A stretch of 64,000 nucleotides of DNA. Origin: Cepaea nemoralis (Eukaryota; Mollusca; Gastropoda; Stylommatophora; Helicidae). Positions 35,901 through 50,900 of this stretch are shown piece by piece. Both the position numbers and the translations under genes were made by a program. Below the pieces are notes generated by a model. It did not search any database and was not told where the DNA came from. It worked only from the letters and a program-made list of their open reading frames with translations. Each line of letters begins with the position of its first letter. Within the stretch, counting starts at the first letter, position 1. The stretch covers positions 1 to 64,000 of the forward strand of contig JACEFZ010018136.1 in NCBI GenBank assembly GCA_014155875.1. Reading direction: 5' to 3'.

Positions 35901-38900
35901 GAAAGGAAAGGCGACAAGGAAAGGACAGGCAACAAGGCAAGAAACTGGCCATCTAACCTCAGATGACATGGCCTAGAAAACCCAACATTTCACAGTCCAA
36001 CAGTACTACTGCCTGCTGTGGGACTATCTTAACCATTCATGAACTCTACACAAACTCCTATGTGCTCAGTCTCCCTGTGCAATCTAACTGAATTCAAGGA
36101 CCATATTCATTGCATTGAAATAGTTGATTACTGCTCCTTCTGCTCCTTGGTAGGCCACGCCAAGATACTTTAAGCTGTGTGTACCCAGCCTGCATGAGCT
36201 GAAGTATTCCACCGCATGTACACCAGACAGAATCACCCATTCTGTGCTTGGTGGGTGCCCATCCTGCAGCAGCTGAAGTATCCCACTGTATGTACACCAG
36301 ACAGTTGAAGTATCCCACTGTATGTACACCAGACAGTTGAAGTATCCCACTGTATGTACACCAGACAGTTGAAGTATCCCACTGTATGTACACCAGACAG
36401 TTGAAGTATCCCACTGTATGTACACCAGACAGTTGAAGTATCCCACTGTATGTACACCAGACAGCTGAAGTATCCCACTGTATGTACACCAAACAGTTGA
36501 AGTATCCCACTGTATGTACACCAGACAGTTGAAGTATCCCACTGTATGTACACCAAACAGTTGAAGTATCCCACTGTATGTACACCAAACAGTTGAAGTA
36601 TCCCACTGTATGTACACCAGACAGTTGAAGTACCCACTGTATGTACACCAGACAGCTGAAGTATCCCACTGTATGTACACCAAACAGTTGAAGTATCCCA
36701 CTGTATGTACACCAAACAGTTGAAGTATCCCACTGTATGTACACCAGACAGCTGAAGTATCCCACTGTATGTACACCAGACAGTTGAAGTACCCACTGTG
36801 TGTACACCAGACAGCTGAAGTATCCCACTGTATGTACACCAAACAGTTGAAGTATCCCACTGTATGTACACCAGACAGCTGAAGTATCCCACTGTATGTA
36901 CACCAGACAGTTGAAGTATCCCACTGTATGTACACCAAACAGTTGAAGTATCCCACTGTATGTACACCAGACAGCTGAAGTATCCCACTGTATGTACACC
37001 AAACAGTTGAAGTATCCCACTGTATGTACACCAGACAGCTGAAGTATCCCACTGTATGTACACCAGACAGTTGAAGTACCGACTGTATGTACACCAGACA
37101 GCTGAAGTATCCCACTGTATGTACACCAAACAGTTGAAGTATCCCACTGTATGTACACCAAACAGTTGAAGTACCCACTGTATGTACACCAGACAGCTGA
37201 AGTATCCCACTGTATGTACACCAAACAGTTGAAGTATCCCACTGTATGTACACCAGACAGTTGAAGTATCCCACTGTATGTACACCAAACAGTTGAAGTA
37301 TCCCACTGTATGTACACCAGACAGCTGAAGTATCCCACTGTATGTACACCAAACAGTTGAAGTATCCCACTGTATGTACACCAGACAGCTGAAGTATCCC
37401 ACTGTATGTACACCAGACAGTTGAAGTACCCACTGTATGTACACCAGACAGTTGAAGTATCCCACTGTATGTACACCAGACAGTTGAAGTACCCACTGTA
37501 TGTACACCAGACAGTTGAAGTATCCCACTGTATGTACACCAGACAGTTGAAGTATCCCACTGTATGTACACCAGACAGTTGAAGTATCCCACTGTATGTA
37601 CACCAGATAGTCACCTATTCTGTGCTTGGTGGGTTTTCAGACTACAATGGGTACGAGGCAGTGTCTTGGGAAATAAGGCAGTCGGCATGACACTGAAAAT
37701 ATCACACACTGAATGTCCAATTTGTGTATCAGAATATGGGCCTAACACTAGATGCCCAATGTTTCTTAAGTCAGGTAAGAGGGTCCTTGTTCCTGGTAGG
37801 GCAGTCAGCATTCAAGTAGTGGTGGGTGTGAACAATGTGAGCCAGTACCATGTTCCCACTACACTTCTCGGTGTGAACAGGGAAACCACCCTCCCCACAC
37901 ACTGCTAAGTGAGGTGTCTCTCTCTTAGTCTCTCTCGCCATCTTTCTCTTTCCATCTTTCTCTTTCCTCTCTCCATCTTTCTCTTTCCTCTCTCCATCTT
38001 TCTCTTTCCTCTCTCTGTCTCCCTCTCTCTCTCCCCTCCTTTCTCTCTCTGAAAGGCGCAGTTTCATATTTCCCCAACATACGAAATGAGAGGTAGAGAG
38101 AGAATATGTATGTATAAGTAAACTTTAGTTAGTGAGTGTGTGATTGTGAGTGAGTATATGTGTATGCGAGGGAGTGTGTATTTGTGTGTTATTGAGTGGA
38201 TGCTTAACTGTGAGAGTTTATCTAAATGATGTATGTATGCAGGTATGTATGTATGTGTTTATGTATGTGCATGTGTATGTTTGTTTGACTGCCTGCCTGT
38301 CTCCAATATGCTTTATGTTCACAACTTTCATCTGACAATGTTTTGTTCTCCTAAATGAATGTAACATGCACAACATATAAATGATGTACGAAAGATGAGT
38401 GATTTGAAGGGCCAAATGTAAGGCGGGCCAAATGTAAGGCGGGCCTACATGACCAATTTGTGCCCCTTAGAAAATAAAATTTGTTCGTTCGTTCGTGCGT
38501 CCGCTGTCTCTCTCTCTCTCTCTTATAATGGCCATGCTAAAAATTGCTTTAGTAAGTCATGTATTATTGATTATTTTCCATGCGTTTTAATGCATGTTGT
38601 TCTGTTGTTGTCTAAGATTAGCTTTATAAGTGATGTTGAATGAAATAGCTTATGAGAGGAAAGAGAAGAAGGGAAGAATGTCAGACGGGCCTGCGTGCGC
38701 AATTCTTAACCCTTTGAAAACAATTTTTTTTTTGTTTTGTTCGTTCTCTCTCTCTCTCTCTCTCTCCTCTAGAGTACAGCACTGTTGATTCTAGTAAATC
38801 AATCATGTGGAAGATGATCTAACAGAACCCAACATCAAGGACAGGCACAAATCACCAGAGACATGGAGAAGCAGCAACAGATTGTGCTCAAAGTTGCAGC

Positions 38901-41900
38901 TTTGAGACCCCACAAAGTTCAAGAACAACACACTTTTGTTTCTTACCCAGAGGCTACCAAATTGGGCAGCTGTGGTGTTTTTGGTGTGATCTCAACCTGC
39001 ATCTCCTCAAAGAAAATGTTGTCCAACCTGGCAGTCAATGTGTACGTGCCAGTTTTCATGTTCTCCAGACTGTAGCTACCATCTGCTGCACTAACCGTCT
39101 GATCTTTGCCATTGATAGCAATCCTGGCTTTGGCTACGCCCATACCCTGATAAATTATTGAAAATGTCAAAAATATACTTTCAGCAAATGTTAATGATGG
39201 TTACAGAGAAACATTTAAACAGCTTTCATATGCGGTGTCTGCAAAGAATAGTTGGTATTAAGTGGCAAGACAAGATCACAAATACTGAAGTATTGGAAAG
39301 ATCAGGTTGTGTGACGGTTTGTTCAATGCTCAGTTTTCGTAGACTTAGATGGATATGACACGTTAGGAGGATGGATGATGGTAGAATACCAAAGGACATT
39401 TATTTTGGAGAATTACAGATGGGTAAGAGATCTCAGGGTCAGCCTCTACTACAATACAAAGATGCGTGTAATCGGGACATGACTGATACAGGCATTGAAA
39501 TTGACATTGGGAGCAAGTCGCCGCTGATCGTGTTGGTCAAAGATCAGAAGTGGAATAAAGACAAATGAGAAAATAATTACAGATAGGTCACATAGCCCTC
39601 TAAAAGTACTGGAGAAATTTGGTCATTAACTTTATGAAGGGAAAATCCAAACTGCACCTCCACATGGTAGAGGATGGAAACACACCACGGTGTGGCTAAC
39701 ACAGCTCTGGGGACCGAGTATCCACCGGGATAAGTGGACAACTCTGCAGCTGAGCAGAGCAGGGCACTCACTTGTCCTTATAGTTGGAAATGGCAGTCAA
39801 AGGCAAAGGTAAAAGACCACAATGTGGATGTGGAAGACAAGGGGAAACCACCACATTATCTTCTTAAGACTTCATGGCAAAACTGTTGCAAATTCCTTGG
39901 ACTGCCAGAGTAACTAACATCGACTGCCTGAAACAGGCTAATACAACTAGAACATTATATGCAACAATAAGAAAGAGACAAACATCTTTCTTCGGTCATG
40001 TGATGAGAAGAGAGGCATTGGAGAACATTGTGGCAACTGGAAAGATCAAGGGGAAGAGAGGCAGAGGCAGACCAAGAGAAATGATGCTGGATGGATTGAG
40101 ACGGTGGCATGGAGGAATATCATCAGCAGAGTTGATCCAGAAAACCAAAGACCGAGATCTGTGGAGAGCCATGAATGCCTACGCCAGCTGGCAGGGCACT
40201 TGATGATGATGATGTCACACACCGAGCTTGTGAAACATCAAATGACGCTTGATGGTGGAAATGACCATTTGTTCACATGCATTCAACGTGGACAAACATT
40301 TACCGGGCAAATTGGTCTGATCAGTTACATTCGCTACCACCATGGGTTGTAGTTATTATGCCTTTTTAAAAATACAATGTAACAAACTATCGCCTGTCAA
40401 GCAGCCAGGTGCCAGGTAGTAATGATGGTTAAATGCATCATGCCAAATAGTACACGTAGAAAGTTAGGTTGGGGTAAATGAAGGATGAAGAAATTACCGA
40501 CTGCATCTTTTACAGCCTCCCTTTAGTTTCCTTTAACATTTCTCTGCATCTTTTACAGCCTTCCTTAACATTTCTCTGCATCTTTTATGGCCTTCCTTTA
40601 GTTTTTGTTGAAACATTTCTGCTCCACAATTTTAAAATCTCTTATGTTTCCCCAAAATGAATAGAAATAAAATGTGAATAATTAAGATGCAAACAATAGA
40701 TTGCACAAGTTATTGCCTGATATATTTCACTGTATCTCGTCAGGTACATACTGCAGAAATCACATAACATAAACTAAAACAACAAGATAAGTCCTTCAAG
40801 CTGAAATATACATTACACATATTCCCACAGTAATTGAAATTTGTCTACCACAGTAATTTAAAACTACCAAGTCTTTTTGTTTGCACAGTTTGCTTTTTCT
40901 TATGAATAGCAATGGCTTCAGCAACCTTTAACATCTGTCCATTTTGTGTGTTAAGCAGTTTACAAAACTAATTGTTTCTATCAATCATATAACCTGTTTC
41001 CAAAGGGTGCGGCACTATCGATGACAAGGATAACTTGCGGTGTATAGGTTTTATTGGGATGCCAGTCTTCTTTGTTTATTATTCTGTCTATCCAATTGGG
41101 TATGTGTTCTACGACTTTATTGTTCAACTGCCTCTAATAATCAAATTAATATTAATTACATCACACAATAAATGAATATTGAAAAAAACTGCAAAGTTTA
41201 AAAATGGTGTGTTATATTGATGTATAAGGCTAGCAATCAACTGAAAAGCACCTGGATTGTTATAGGTATAAAAATGGAGAGATCAAAACTCCTGATTAGA
41301 CACACGAGTGGAGTTGAGGTAAATGATGATGATGTCATCTTTACTCTACATATTGCCAGAACTTGTATAGCTTTTTTATACAAGAATGAACAGAGGGAAC
41401 AAGATACGGGCAGACAGACAAAAACAGGCAGGCAGGCAAACAGATACATCTTTTTAATTTTCTGTTCTATGTGTTCTATATTTCATATAGTTTTTCCAAA
41501 GTCGCCAGATAATATCACAAGAACGCAGTGCAATCTCTACACACAATATTTACAAACAGGCAGACATCATCAAGTTGGCTAATTTCATGTGGCCAATGAA
41601 GTGACTTACATTCTCCTTGTCTAAGACTTTTCCATTCACTGAAAATCCAGCAACTTCAAACTTTTGCTGAAAATAAACAGGACATAATTTTTAATGAATG
41701 CTTTCAGTTCTTACCGATTTCAATATCACAAGGGTACAATGATGACAGTGGGAAAACAAACAGGATGAGTGTATGACTTTCACAGACATTCACACTGTAC
41801 ATATTACAATATCTGGCCAGGTTTTATTATTATGTTCAGACCAAACATAACAGACAAAATAACACATCATGAGGTGTTTGATACACAGAGAACAGCTGAT

Positions 41901-44900
41901 CAAACATGGTGCGTTGTTTGGGGCAGAGTTAGGTAATGACTCTTATTTTAAGATCTGTATTATTTTAGGACCTGTATTATTTTAGGATTTATATCATTTT
42001 AGGATCTGTATGGCAAGAATTAAACTTTATTTGTTTGCTCACTCGCTTTGAACTCAAGCGTAGTCCATGCACACTACTTCTAGTAGCACTGGACTGAATT
42101 TTGTGTATGGATTAGCTTTCCCTATCACCAGTGTCCCTCACCATCAGGCGAACCCACTCCGACTTCCGAATAAAACCCACTGAAACAACTGAAACATACC
42201 TTACAACAAGATGATGCTAATACTTGCCCAGTTATTGAATAACTCACCTAAATAACGATTTATAACAAAGATATGCTCAGACACAAATAAACTGAATAAC
42301 ACAAGAAGATTTCTAAAACAGATTATTGAATAACACAACAAGATTTCTATCACATACGTAAAGTTAATGAATAATTCTTTTTTTTTTCCCCACGCTTTGA
42401 ACTCAAGCGTAGATCACACACATACTACAACTTCTAGTGCATGAGACTGAATTTGCGTGTGGATTAGCTTTCCATATTACATGTCCCTCGCTATCAGGTG
42501 AACCCACTCTTACTTCAGAGATACTTGTAATTTACATCCTCAAGTCAAGGACAAGAAAGTCAACATTTCAGTACAACTGACCGGTGTAGGGGTTGAACCT
42601 GCTACCTCGGCATCAGCACACTGGATGTTTAAGAACAAGTGCTTTTATCCATTCGGTCTTGCTAACCTCAAAATGAAAAGTTCAATGTCAATGATTTACC
42701 ACAGAGACGGGGGATAGTGCACATACATACTGAAGAGCAATAACAAAGATGTATAACAGGGATTAGGCCAGATCTGTACAGTTAGTGAATTCAACTGTAA
42801 TGATTATAAAAATGGATAGGCAATGACATACATAAATATTGTCAATCAATCAATCATGTGCCATGCCGGAAAGCGTGGGCGGTCATGACTCGCCATTTCA
42901 CTCGATCACCAGTGTCGTGGATCAGCTCAGTGTTCCTGTCTCGTCCATGCCATGTGGCCAAGCCATCCAGGTATTTTCCTCTCTGTCTTCCTCTTGGTCT
43001 GTTCCCCTCGATCTTGCCAGTTGTCACTAAGTTCTCCAATCCATTTCTTCTCATAACATGTCCAAACAATTTTGACTGTCTACGTCTAATTTCTCTAATC
43101 AGTTTACGATGTTCATTTGTCTCCTGTAGTACTTGGTCATTGGTTTTTCTGTCTGTCCATGGTATTCTTTGCATTTTCCTCAGAAACCACATTTCTGCAG
43201 CCATCAGATGCTTTTCAGCTTGACTGCTCATTGTCCAAGTTTCACATCCATACAAAAGAACAGGCTCTATGTATCCCCTCAACACTCTTTTTCTCGTTTC
43301 AATTTACATCTTTTTATTGGTCAGAATGTTTTTCATCTTGCTAAAGGCTACTTTCGCCATGGCGATTCTTGTTCTAATCTCTTCAAGGCATCTCCCATCA
43401 GATGTTATAACTGTTCGAAGATAATTGTACTGATTCACTTGTTGAAGAATATTTCCATTTACTTGTATATTACATTGTGGCACTTCTTCCTTCCTACTGA
43501 CGACCATAACCTGAGTCTTTTTACAATTTAATTCTAACCCCAGTTGCTCACTGTGTACAACAACCGCATCTACTAATTGTTGCAGGTCCTGCGCATTGTC
43601 TGCAATTAATACTGTATCATCTGCATATCTAATGTTATTGATGTTTCGTCCTCCAATGCTGATTCCATTTATTTCCTCTACATTTCTGAAAATATTTTCA
43701 CTGTATAGGGAAAAAAGATCTGGAGACATCACACATCCCTGCCTAACACCTCTCTTAATTGGCTGATACTGTCCCACTTCATTATCAATCCTTATTGCAG
43801 CTTGTTGTTTCCAATATATGTTTTTTATAAGTCTAATGTCTTTCCCATCAATTTGTAGATCTGCAAGCATATCCACCATGCTGACATGTCTAATGCTATC
43901 AAAAGCCTTTGTATAGTCAATAAAGCAAAGATGTATATCCTTGTTTACTTCTATAGCACGTTCAATAACTGTTCGCAGCATATACACAGCATTTACTGTA
44001 CCCTTTCCTTCTACAAACCCGCATTGTTCTTCCCCTATTTCAGGTTGTATCTTCTTCCTCATTCTTTGCATGATAATTTTTAGCAAAGTCTTTGTGATGT
44101 GACTCATTATACTAATTGTTCTATGTTGATCACATTCCAAGGTTCCTGATTTCTTTGGGATTGCAATAAATGTAGAGTTACATAATTCAGGAGGTATATC
44201 TCCAGTATCATATAATGTGTTCAGCAGTCTGGTGACTTGATCTAGTCCAAATTCTTCTAAAGCTTTAATCATTTCTGATGTGATGTTATCTGCACCGGGG
44301 GCCTTGCCAGCTTTCATATGCTTAAGAACATTTCGAACCTCCATCTCCAAAATTGGCGGTCCTTCATTATTAAATCTAATATCATACTGTTCGTCTCTGT
44401 TATCATCATAAAGGTGTTTCACATAATCTATCCATACCTGTAGAATCTGGTCTTTTTCTATTATGATTTTGCCATCTTCAGTTTTTTTAGACACCCTGTT
44501 GATGTACTTGTTCTTTATTAGTAAGTTCCTGAATTCTTTTGTGCACTAATTTGGTATTTTGACTGTTGTGTTGGCTTTCAATTTCTAAGCACTTTTCCTC
44601 AAGCCATGCTTCTTTTGCCTCCTTACATAATGTTCTGACTTGTCTGTGAATTTCTTCATATTTGACAGAATTATTTTTGTTGAGTCTTCTTGTTTCCATG
44701 AGTGTAAAATTTCTTCAGTCATCCATTTCTTACGACCCACCTTCTTTAATTTTGGAATAGTTGTTTCTGCAGCCACATTGACTGAATTCTTCAAAGTTTC
44801 CCATTGATCATCCACATCCTGGAATAGGATCTCTAGATCAGACAAAATTTCAAATCCGTTCTGTACTTCTATGTTGAATTTGTTTTGTATTTCCTTGTCA

Positions 44901-47900
44901 TTACTCAATGTACACAAATCATATTTAGTGTTTCCTGTTATATACTTGACTTTCTTCAACTTTATCCTCAATGTTCCTGTGAGTAATCTGTGGTCACTAT
45001 AACAATCAGCACTGGGAACTGTTTTTGCTATTGTTAATGCGTTTCTAAATCTTCTGCTAATCAGAATGTAGTCAATCTGGTTTCTAATCCTGCTATCAGG
45101 ACTCCTCCATATCCATAATCTTCTAGGGTGTTGTTTAAACCAGGTGTTTCCTACAATCATTTCCTGTTCTTTTGCCCACTCTACGAGTCTGTATCCTCTT
45201 TCATTTCTCTCTCCTAAACCATAGTTTCCTACTGTGTATCTATCTCCTTGATTTCCTACTTTTGCATTGAAGTCCCCTATTATGATGTTTATTTCTGAAT
45301 TTTTACATTTCTTTAAGGCAGACTCTATGTCATTATAAAATTCTTCTACACTATCTACACTGGATTCTCCTGTTGGGGCATATACTTGAATAATATTTAT
45401 GCTAAAAGGTCTGCCATTTAATTTAACTAGTAGAACTCTGTCCGACACGGCCCAATATCCTTGAATAGATTTTGATGTTTTCCGGTCCAGAATAATTGCC
45501 ACTCCCCTATGACGATCTTCACCTCCAGAATAAATAATCTTGAAATCTTCCTCTATCTTGATGCCTGCTCCTGTCCATCTCGTTTCGCACATACCTAAAA
45601 TATTAATTTTTTCCCTTTCAATTTCTTGTTTTATGTTCTCTAATTTTCCGTCGTTGTTTAACGTCCTAACGTTCCAAGTTGCTAATTTTAACGTCTCTGT
45701 CCTTGTCTTGCGATGATCGGTCTTTAAGCGAATCATGATATACTAGGCACTTTTAAAGAGGTAGTTTGCCGTTGCTTTCCTCTATGGCAGTGACCTTACT
45801 GGTCGGAGACCGCATACATTGACTCAAGACGAGTTCCTCTGCCTGCCGTCGTGTAACTCGAGGCCATTGTAAAACATAATAAAAAAGAGACTTGTAAAAT
45901 TATTGAAATAACACAATAACAAGATTTATAACAAAGATATGTAAAAAAAAAAAAAAAAGGGATAGGCAATGAGGTACATAAATTCATTAAACCATAATAA
46001 AGAGACGTAAAATTATTGAATAACACAATAACAAGATTTATAACAAGGATATGTACAGGTTTGCAAATTGATTGAATAACACAATAATAAGATTTATAAC
46101 AGGGATAAGTGCAGACTTGTAAAATGATTGAATAACACAATAACAAGAGTTATATCAGGGATAAGTGCAGACTTGTAAAGTAATTGAATAACACAATAAC
46201 AAGATTTATAACAGAGATAAGCGCAGATTTGTAAAGTAATTGAATAACACAATAACAAGATTTACTCAGGTCCTGTATGACATCACACTGATGTTGGACA
46301 ACGGGATGCCTTCATCCGACATACAGGACTTTGCGTTGGAGCTCAAGCCAACGAACACAAGCAAGCAAGCAAGCATAACAGGGATAAGTGCAGACTTGTA
46401 AAGTAATTGAATAACACAATAACAAGATTTATAACAGGGATAAGTGCAGACTTGTAAAGTAATTGAATAACACAATAACAAGATTTATAACAGGGATAAG
46501 TGCAGACTTGTAAAGTAATTGAATAACACAATAACAAGATTTATAACAGGGATAAGTGCAGACTTGTAAAATGATTGAATAACACAATAACAAGATTTAT
46601 AACAGGGATAAGTGCAGACTTGTAAAATGATTGAATAACACAATAACAAGATTTATAACAAGGTAACAGGAAGACCAGGCTTAGACTGGAGGACTTTTGT
46701 CCCCCCAGCAACACTACAGCATCAGCTTCATCGTATCATTCAGGAAGCCATGTCTAAGTCAATGTGTCGAAGAGGATGAGCTTTCCTCTCAGACTATGGA
46801 CACCTACTGGACAAATGGACATCTAATGGACACATAATGGTCATCAAATGGACACCTACTGGTCATCAAATGAACACCTAGTGGACAAATGGACACCTAA
46901 TGAACAAATGGACACAATGACATTTAATGGACACCAAATGGACCAATGGACACCTAACTGACAAATTGACGCCTAATGGACAAATGAACACATTGACATT
47001 TAATGGACATCTAATGAACAAATGGACACCTAACAGACAGGAAGTGATCGGACAGATTAGAATAAATGGCAGCTGAAATTTCCCCCAAAACTGACTACTT
47101 CATGTTTATGATTTCACCCTGTCTTTTATCTCCAGGTGCCAGTAAGAATAAATGTGGGTTGCACTTTTTCTGTCTTCATGTCCCAGAGTTATTCCCAATC
47201 TTAAGAATAAATAGCTATAGGTTTAAATAGGTTTCCCTTGTTTCTAAGGGCTGCTGCAACTTTTGTGAACAACACCCATCCATATGTCAATGGATCTATA
47301 CCAGCAGATCAATCACGTCACTGGCACCTTGCGATCTTGGCAGAGAATAGTTTGTTACATCGTGCTTCAAATAAGACATAATAATAACAACCAGACCATC
47401 GATGAAATTATACCTCTCTATAGCACAAAGCCTGGGCCGGATTGTGGAGACCATGTGTTGCCCATGCAGCATGATCCCTCTCTCTCTCGGCCTGTCTAGT
47501 TTACAATACAGGAAAGGTAACACCAATACTTTTGGAACAAGACAAGCTGCAGAAGCTGCCGGATAAGTAAAGAATTGATCTGTCTGCCTGTCAGAGCTTC
47601 AATCCATACCAATTGCCAACCAAAGCTTAGGTCTGTCCCGCCATGACATTTAGTCTCTAGATTGCATTTCCTCGCATCAAGAAAAGGTCTTGTCACAGCC
47701 TCACATTATATGGTAAACCAACATAAGTTAATAGACACTGGCGGGATGGATGTTTGAGCCCGAGTTCAGATCCCCTAGAGATCCAACACTGTGACAGGCT
47801 TTTTGGGGGCCAAGCTCCGGTTTTGGCACAAGCTTTACGTTCAGACAGCTATTGATTGCCAAGTAAAAATTAAGTAAATGATATCAAATTTATTACTGAA

Positions 47901-50900
47901 CATGGTTAAATAACTTTGCAGCAATCTAGTAATGAAATAGTATTAGTCCCTCTGCAGATAATCTCCCAATGATGTTAATACTATAAAATTTGACATGACT
48001 GTGACATTTGACTGTTACTAATTTTTTTTTCATTCTACGAGCAGATTGTTCCGCGAATTGTGGTGTATGTAACCTATGTAACCTATCCAACAGTGGCGAG
48101 AGAACAAGACAACATTCGCAAGTTCAGGGAATATAAGATAAGTTTCATATCACGCCCATTGCAACCCTAAGCGGTACTTATCACCATCCATCCATGTAAC
48201 ATTTTTGTTTTGCATTGATTTGTATGTATATTCATAACCTTGTAACCAACATAACTTTGCATTTGTATTTGCTCATGTAAACATTAAGGGAGATAACTAA
48301 ATTTTCTACTCCCCAACATTTGTCTAAGGGATTTAACATCAGTAAAATTACCAACAAGTAAAAGACAAGATGTCTACATTAGAAAAATGTATTGAGTTAG
48401 GTATGAAATTAGGTTATAAAGAAGAGAAACTGTCAGAATGGGCACAGAAGACGCACGCAGAGAACATTGCCCGTGAAGAAAGAGCGATAGAACAGGAAGA
48501 GAAACAAATGCAATTGCAGGCAGAAGAAAAGAAAATGCAATTGCAGGCAGAAGAAAAGAAAATGCAATTGCAGGCAGAAGAAAAGAAAATGCAATTGCAG
48601 GCTCAAGAGAAACAAATAGAGCTTGAGGCGGCGGCCAAACTAGCCCAATTAAATGCCGATACACAAATAAGACTAAAGCAGATGGAGATTGATTCCAACG
48701 TAGAAATATCTGTAAATAAACTGAGAAGCAAGGAGGAGGAACAAAAATACAATAAGTATAAAGGCCTCGTTAAAGCATTTTGCTCAGGAGATTCTATCAG
48801 TGCATACCTGGAAAATTTTGAGTGTCTAATGTCCTACCATAAGATCGTAAAAACAGATTGGTCATTTATTTTAATGAGAAACTTAGCTCTGGAACTCTTA
48901 AAAGTAATAGAGACTGTTCCACAGGAGATGAGAAAAGATTATGATTATTTAAAGCAACGAATACTTCAACATTTCTCATTAGATACAGCAGGGTATCAAC
49001 AACAGTTCGCAAAATTATCCCCACAACCGAACCAAACCTTCATAGACTATGTGTCTACAGTTCAGGATGTTTGCACAAAGTGGATTAACTCAGCTAAAAC
49101 TAACAACAGCCATGACAAACTGAAAGAACTCATTATTATTGACAAAATAGTTAGTACAATCCCAACACCTTTTGCTAAGTTTTTGAAACAAATGGACTGT
49201 AAGAGTATCCAAGAAGTAGAGACCAAGGGGAACGCATTTTTCACAGCGAACCGAGATATTTTCCAATTAAACCTAAGTCAAAACGAAACAGCAGCAGTTG
49301 TAAACACTAGATACTCAAAACCAACTGAAAACAAGTTCAAACCACGCTCGAATGTCAGGAAGCCAGTTAAGTGTCAGTATTGTCATCTGACACACGAAGA
49401 GTACGCGATGTGTGATAAATCACCCAATTATCCACATCATCTCCAAATGATCGTGGAGAAACAAAAGAACAAGAGAAATGCATATCAGAGAGCGGTCAAA
49501 TGCTTTGGGCACTATTCACGCTTTTGTGAAGGGCGAAAGATAATGAAACAGGCCAATGCTGCACTAGTTGAAACTTCCTCAGATGAAGATATTGAACAAC
49601 TGAATGAGTGTGACAATCAGAATGAAAGTTTGAGTGAGCTAGGAAATGCAGTGCAAATCATTGACACCATTACAGACAATAAATGTAACACCTGTAGGAA
49701 ATTCCAACTTGACACAACATTGCTATGCGGCCACACGATCCCTATTTCTAATGAAATGGCCAACGCTGCCTTATCATCTACAGGCAAGCTAAATTTCTCA
49801 ACAGGGTTTGTAAATAACAAAAAGTGCACATTAATCCGCGATTCCGACGCAACGCTATGTGGAATTAAGAAAACATTAGTCAACGACAAAGACTACACAC
49901 ACAAATACGTAACTTGTCGCACATTCGCAGGCACCATCGAAAAATACCCCCTTGCTTTTGTCGAAATTCGAACACCATTCATATCAGGACTAGTATTGTG
50001 CGCAGTACTAGAAAATCCTGTCGCTGAAATTATACTTGGGAATCTGCCCAACATACGATCTTGCTCTGAAAAGGAAATCAGAGATTGGGAGCAGAAAAAC
50101 GGTATCCAGAACCCAAACAGCGATTCTAAAGAGAAACACCACTCGTGCTTGTCTCAAACTGCCAAAAGCACAAGGGAGACAACCAATGAAGTAATTCAAA
50201 AAGAATTCACCGAGGTGCATAATGCAGGGGCGGTTAAATCTGTCAGTGATACGACCAACTTAAAACCTCGAACTGAGGATACCAGCGATCCACAAATTAC
50301 CAAGCCTGTAGATGTGCAACAACACACACAACACACGAATGCAATAACACGACAGACAACTCACAAAACCCACACCGACCAACTGCAGGAGTCACTAGAA
50401 ATTGTATTAAAACCAGATCAGGATATTTTACTATTGCTACCTGACAAGAGAGATTTACTATCAACCTCTTGGCAGGGACCATTTAAAATTGTTAGAAGAA
50501 TTTCGGAAGTTGATTACGAAATTTCTTTGAATGGAAAGTTGAAAATATTCCATGTAAATATGTTAACACCATACTATGCTAGAGAAGACAGTGACACGAG
50601 TAAGCAGACACAGATGACAGATGACAGAAACGAAACGACAATTACCCAACTGAATGACACCTCGACAAACGAAGCATCGTTAACGACGCACTCGTACGAC
50701 AACAAAGACGACGAAGACATATTTACATTACCGACAATATGGGATAACGACAACGACGACCAATTTGACGACATATTGACAACGATTAATCTCGACGACG
50801 ACGACAATGACATTGAGGACAATTTACAAACAGTAGCATCTGTAATAAATCAGACAGACGTAGACAATACTGAAATTCCAGTACCAATTATGAATGACGA

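Noticed and set aside
36084..37614. Three overlapping ~500-codon minus-strand frames
   Set aside because: They are periodic translations of a 32-bp tandem repeat lacking stops in any frame; no start context, domain or splice structure.
42589..42660. A and B boxes as a genuine tRNA gene
   Set aside because: No cloverleaf with paired acceptor stem; the same sequence recurs with an attached body at other sites, so it is a SINE head.
48374..48664. 96-codon minus-strand frame opposite gag
   Set aside because: Antisense shadow of the EEKKMQLQA coding repeat.
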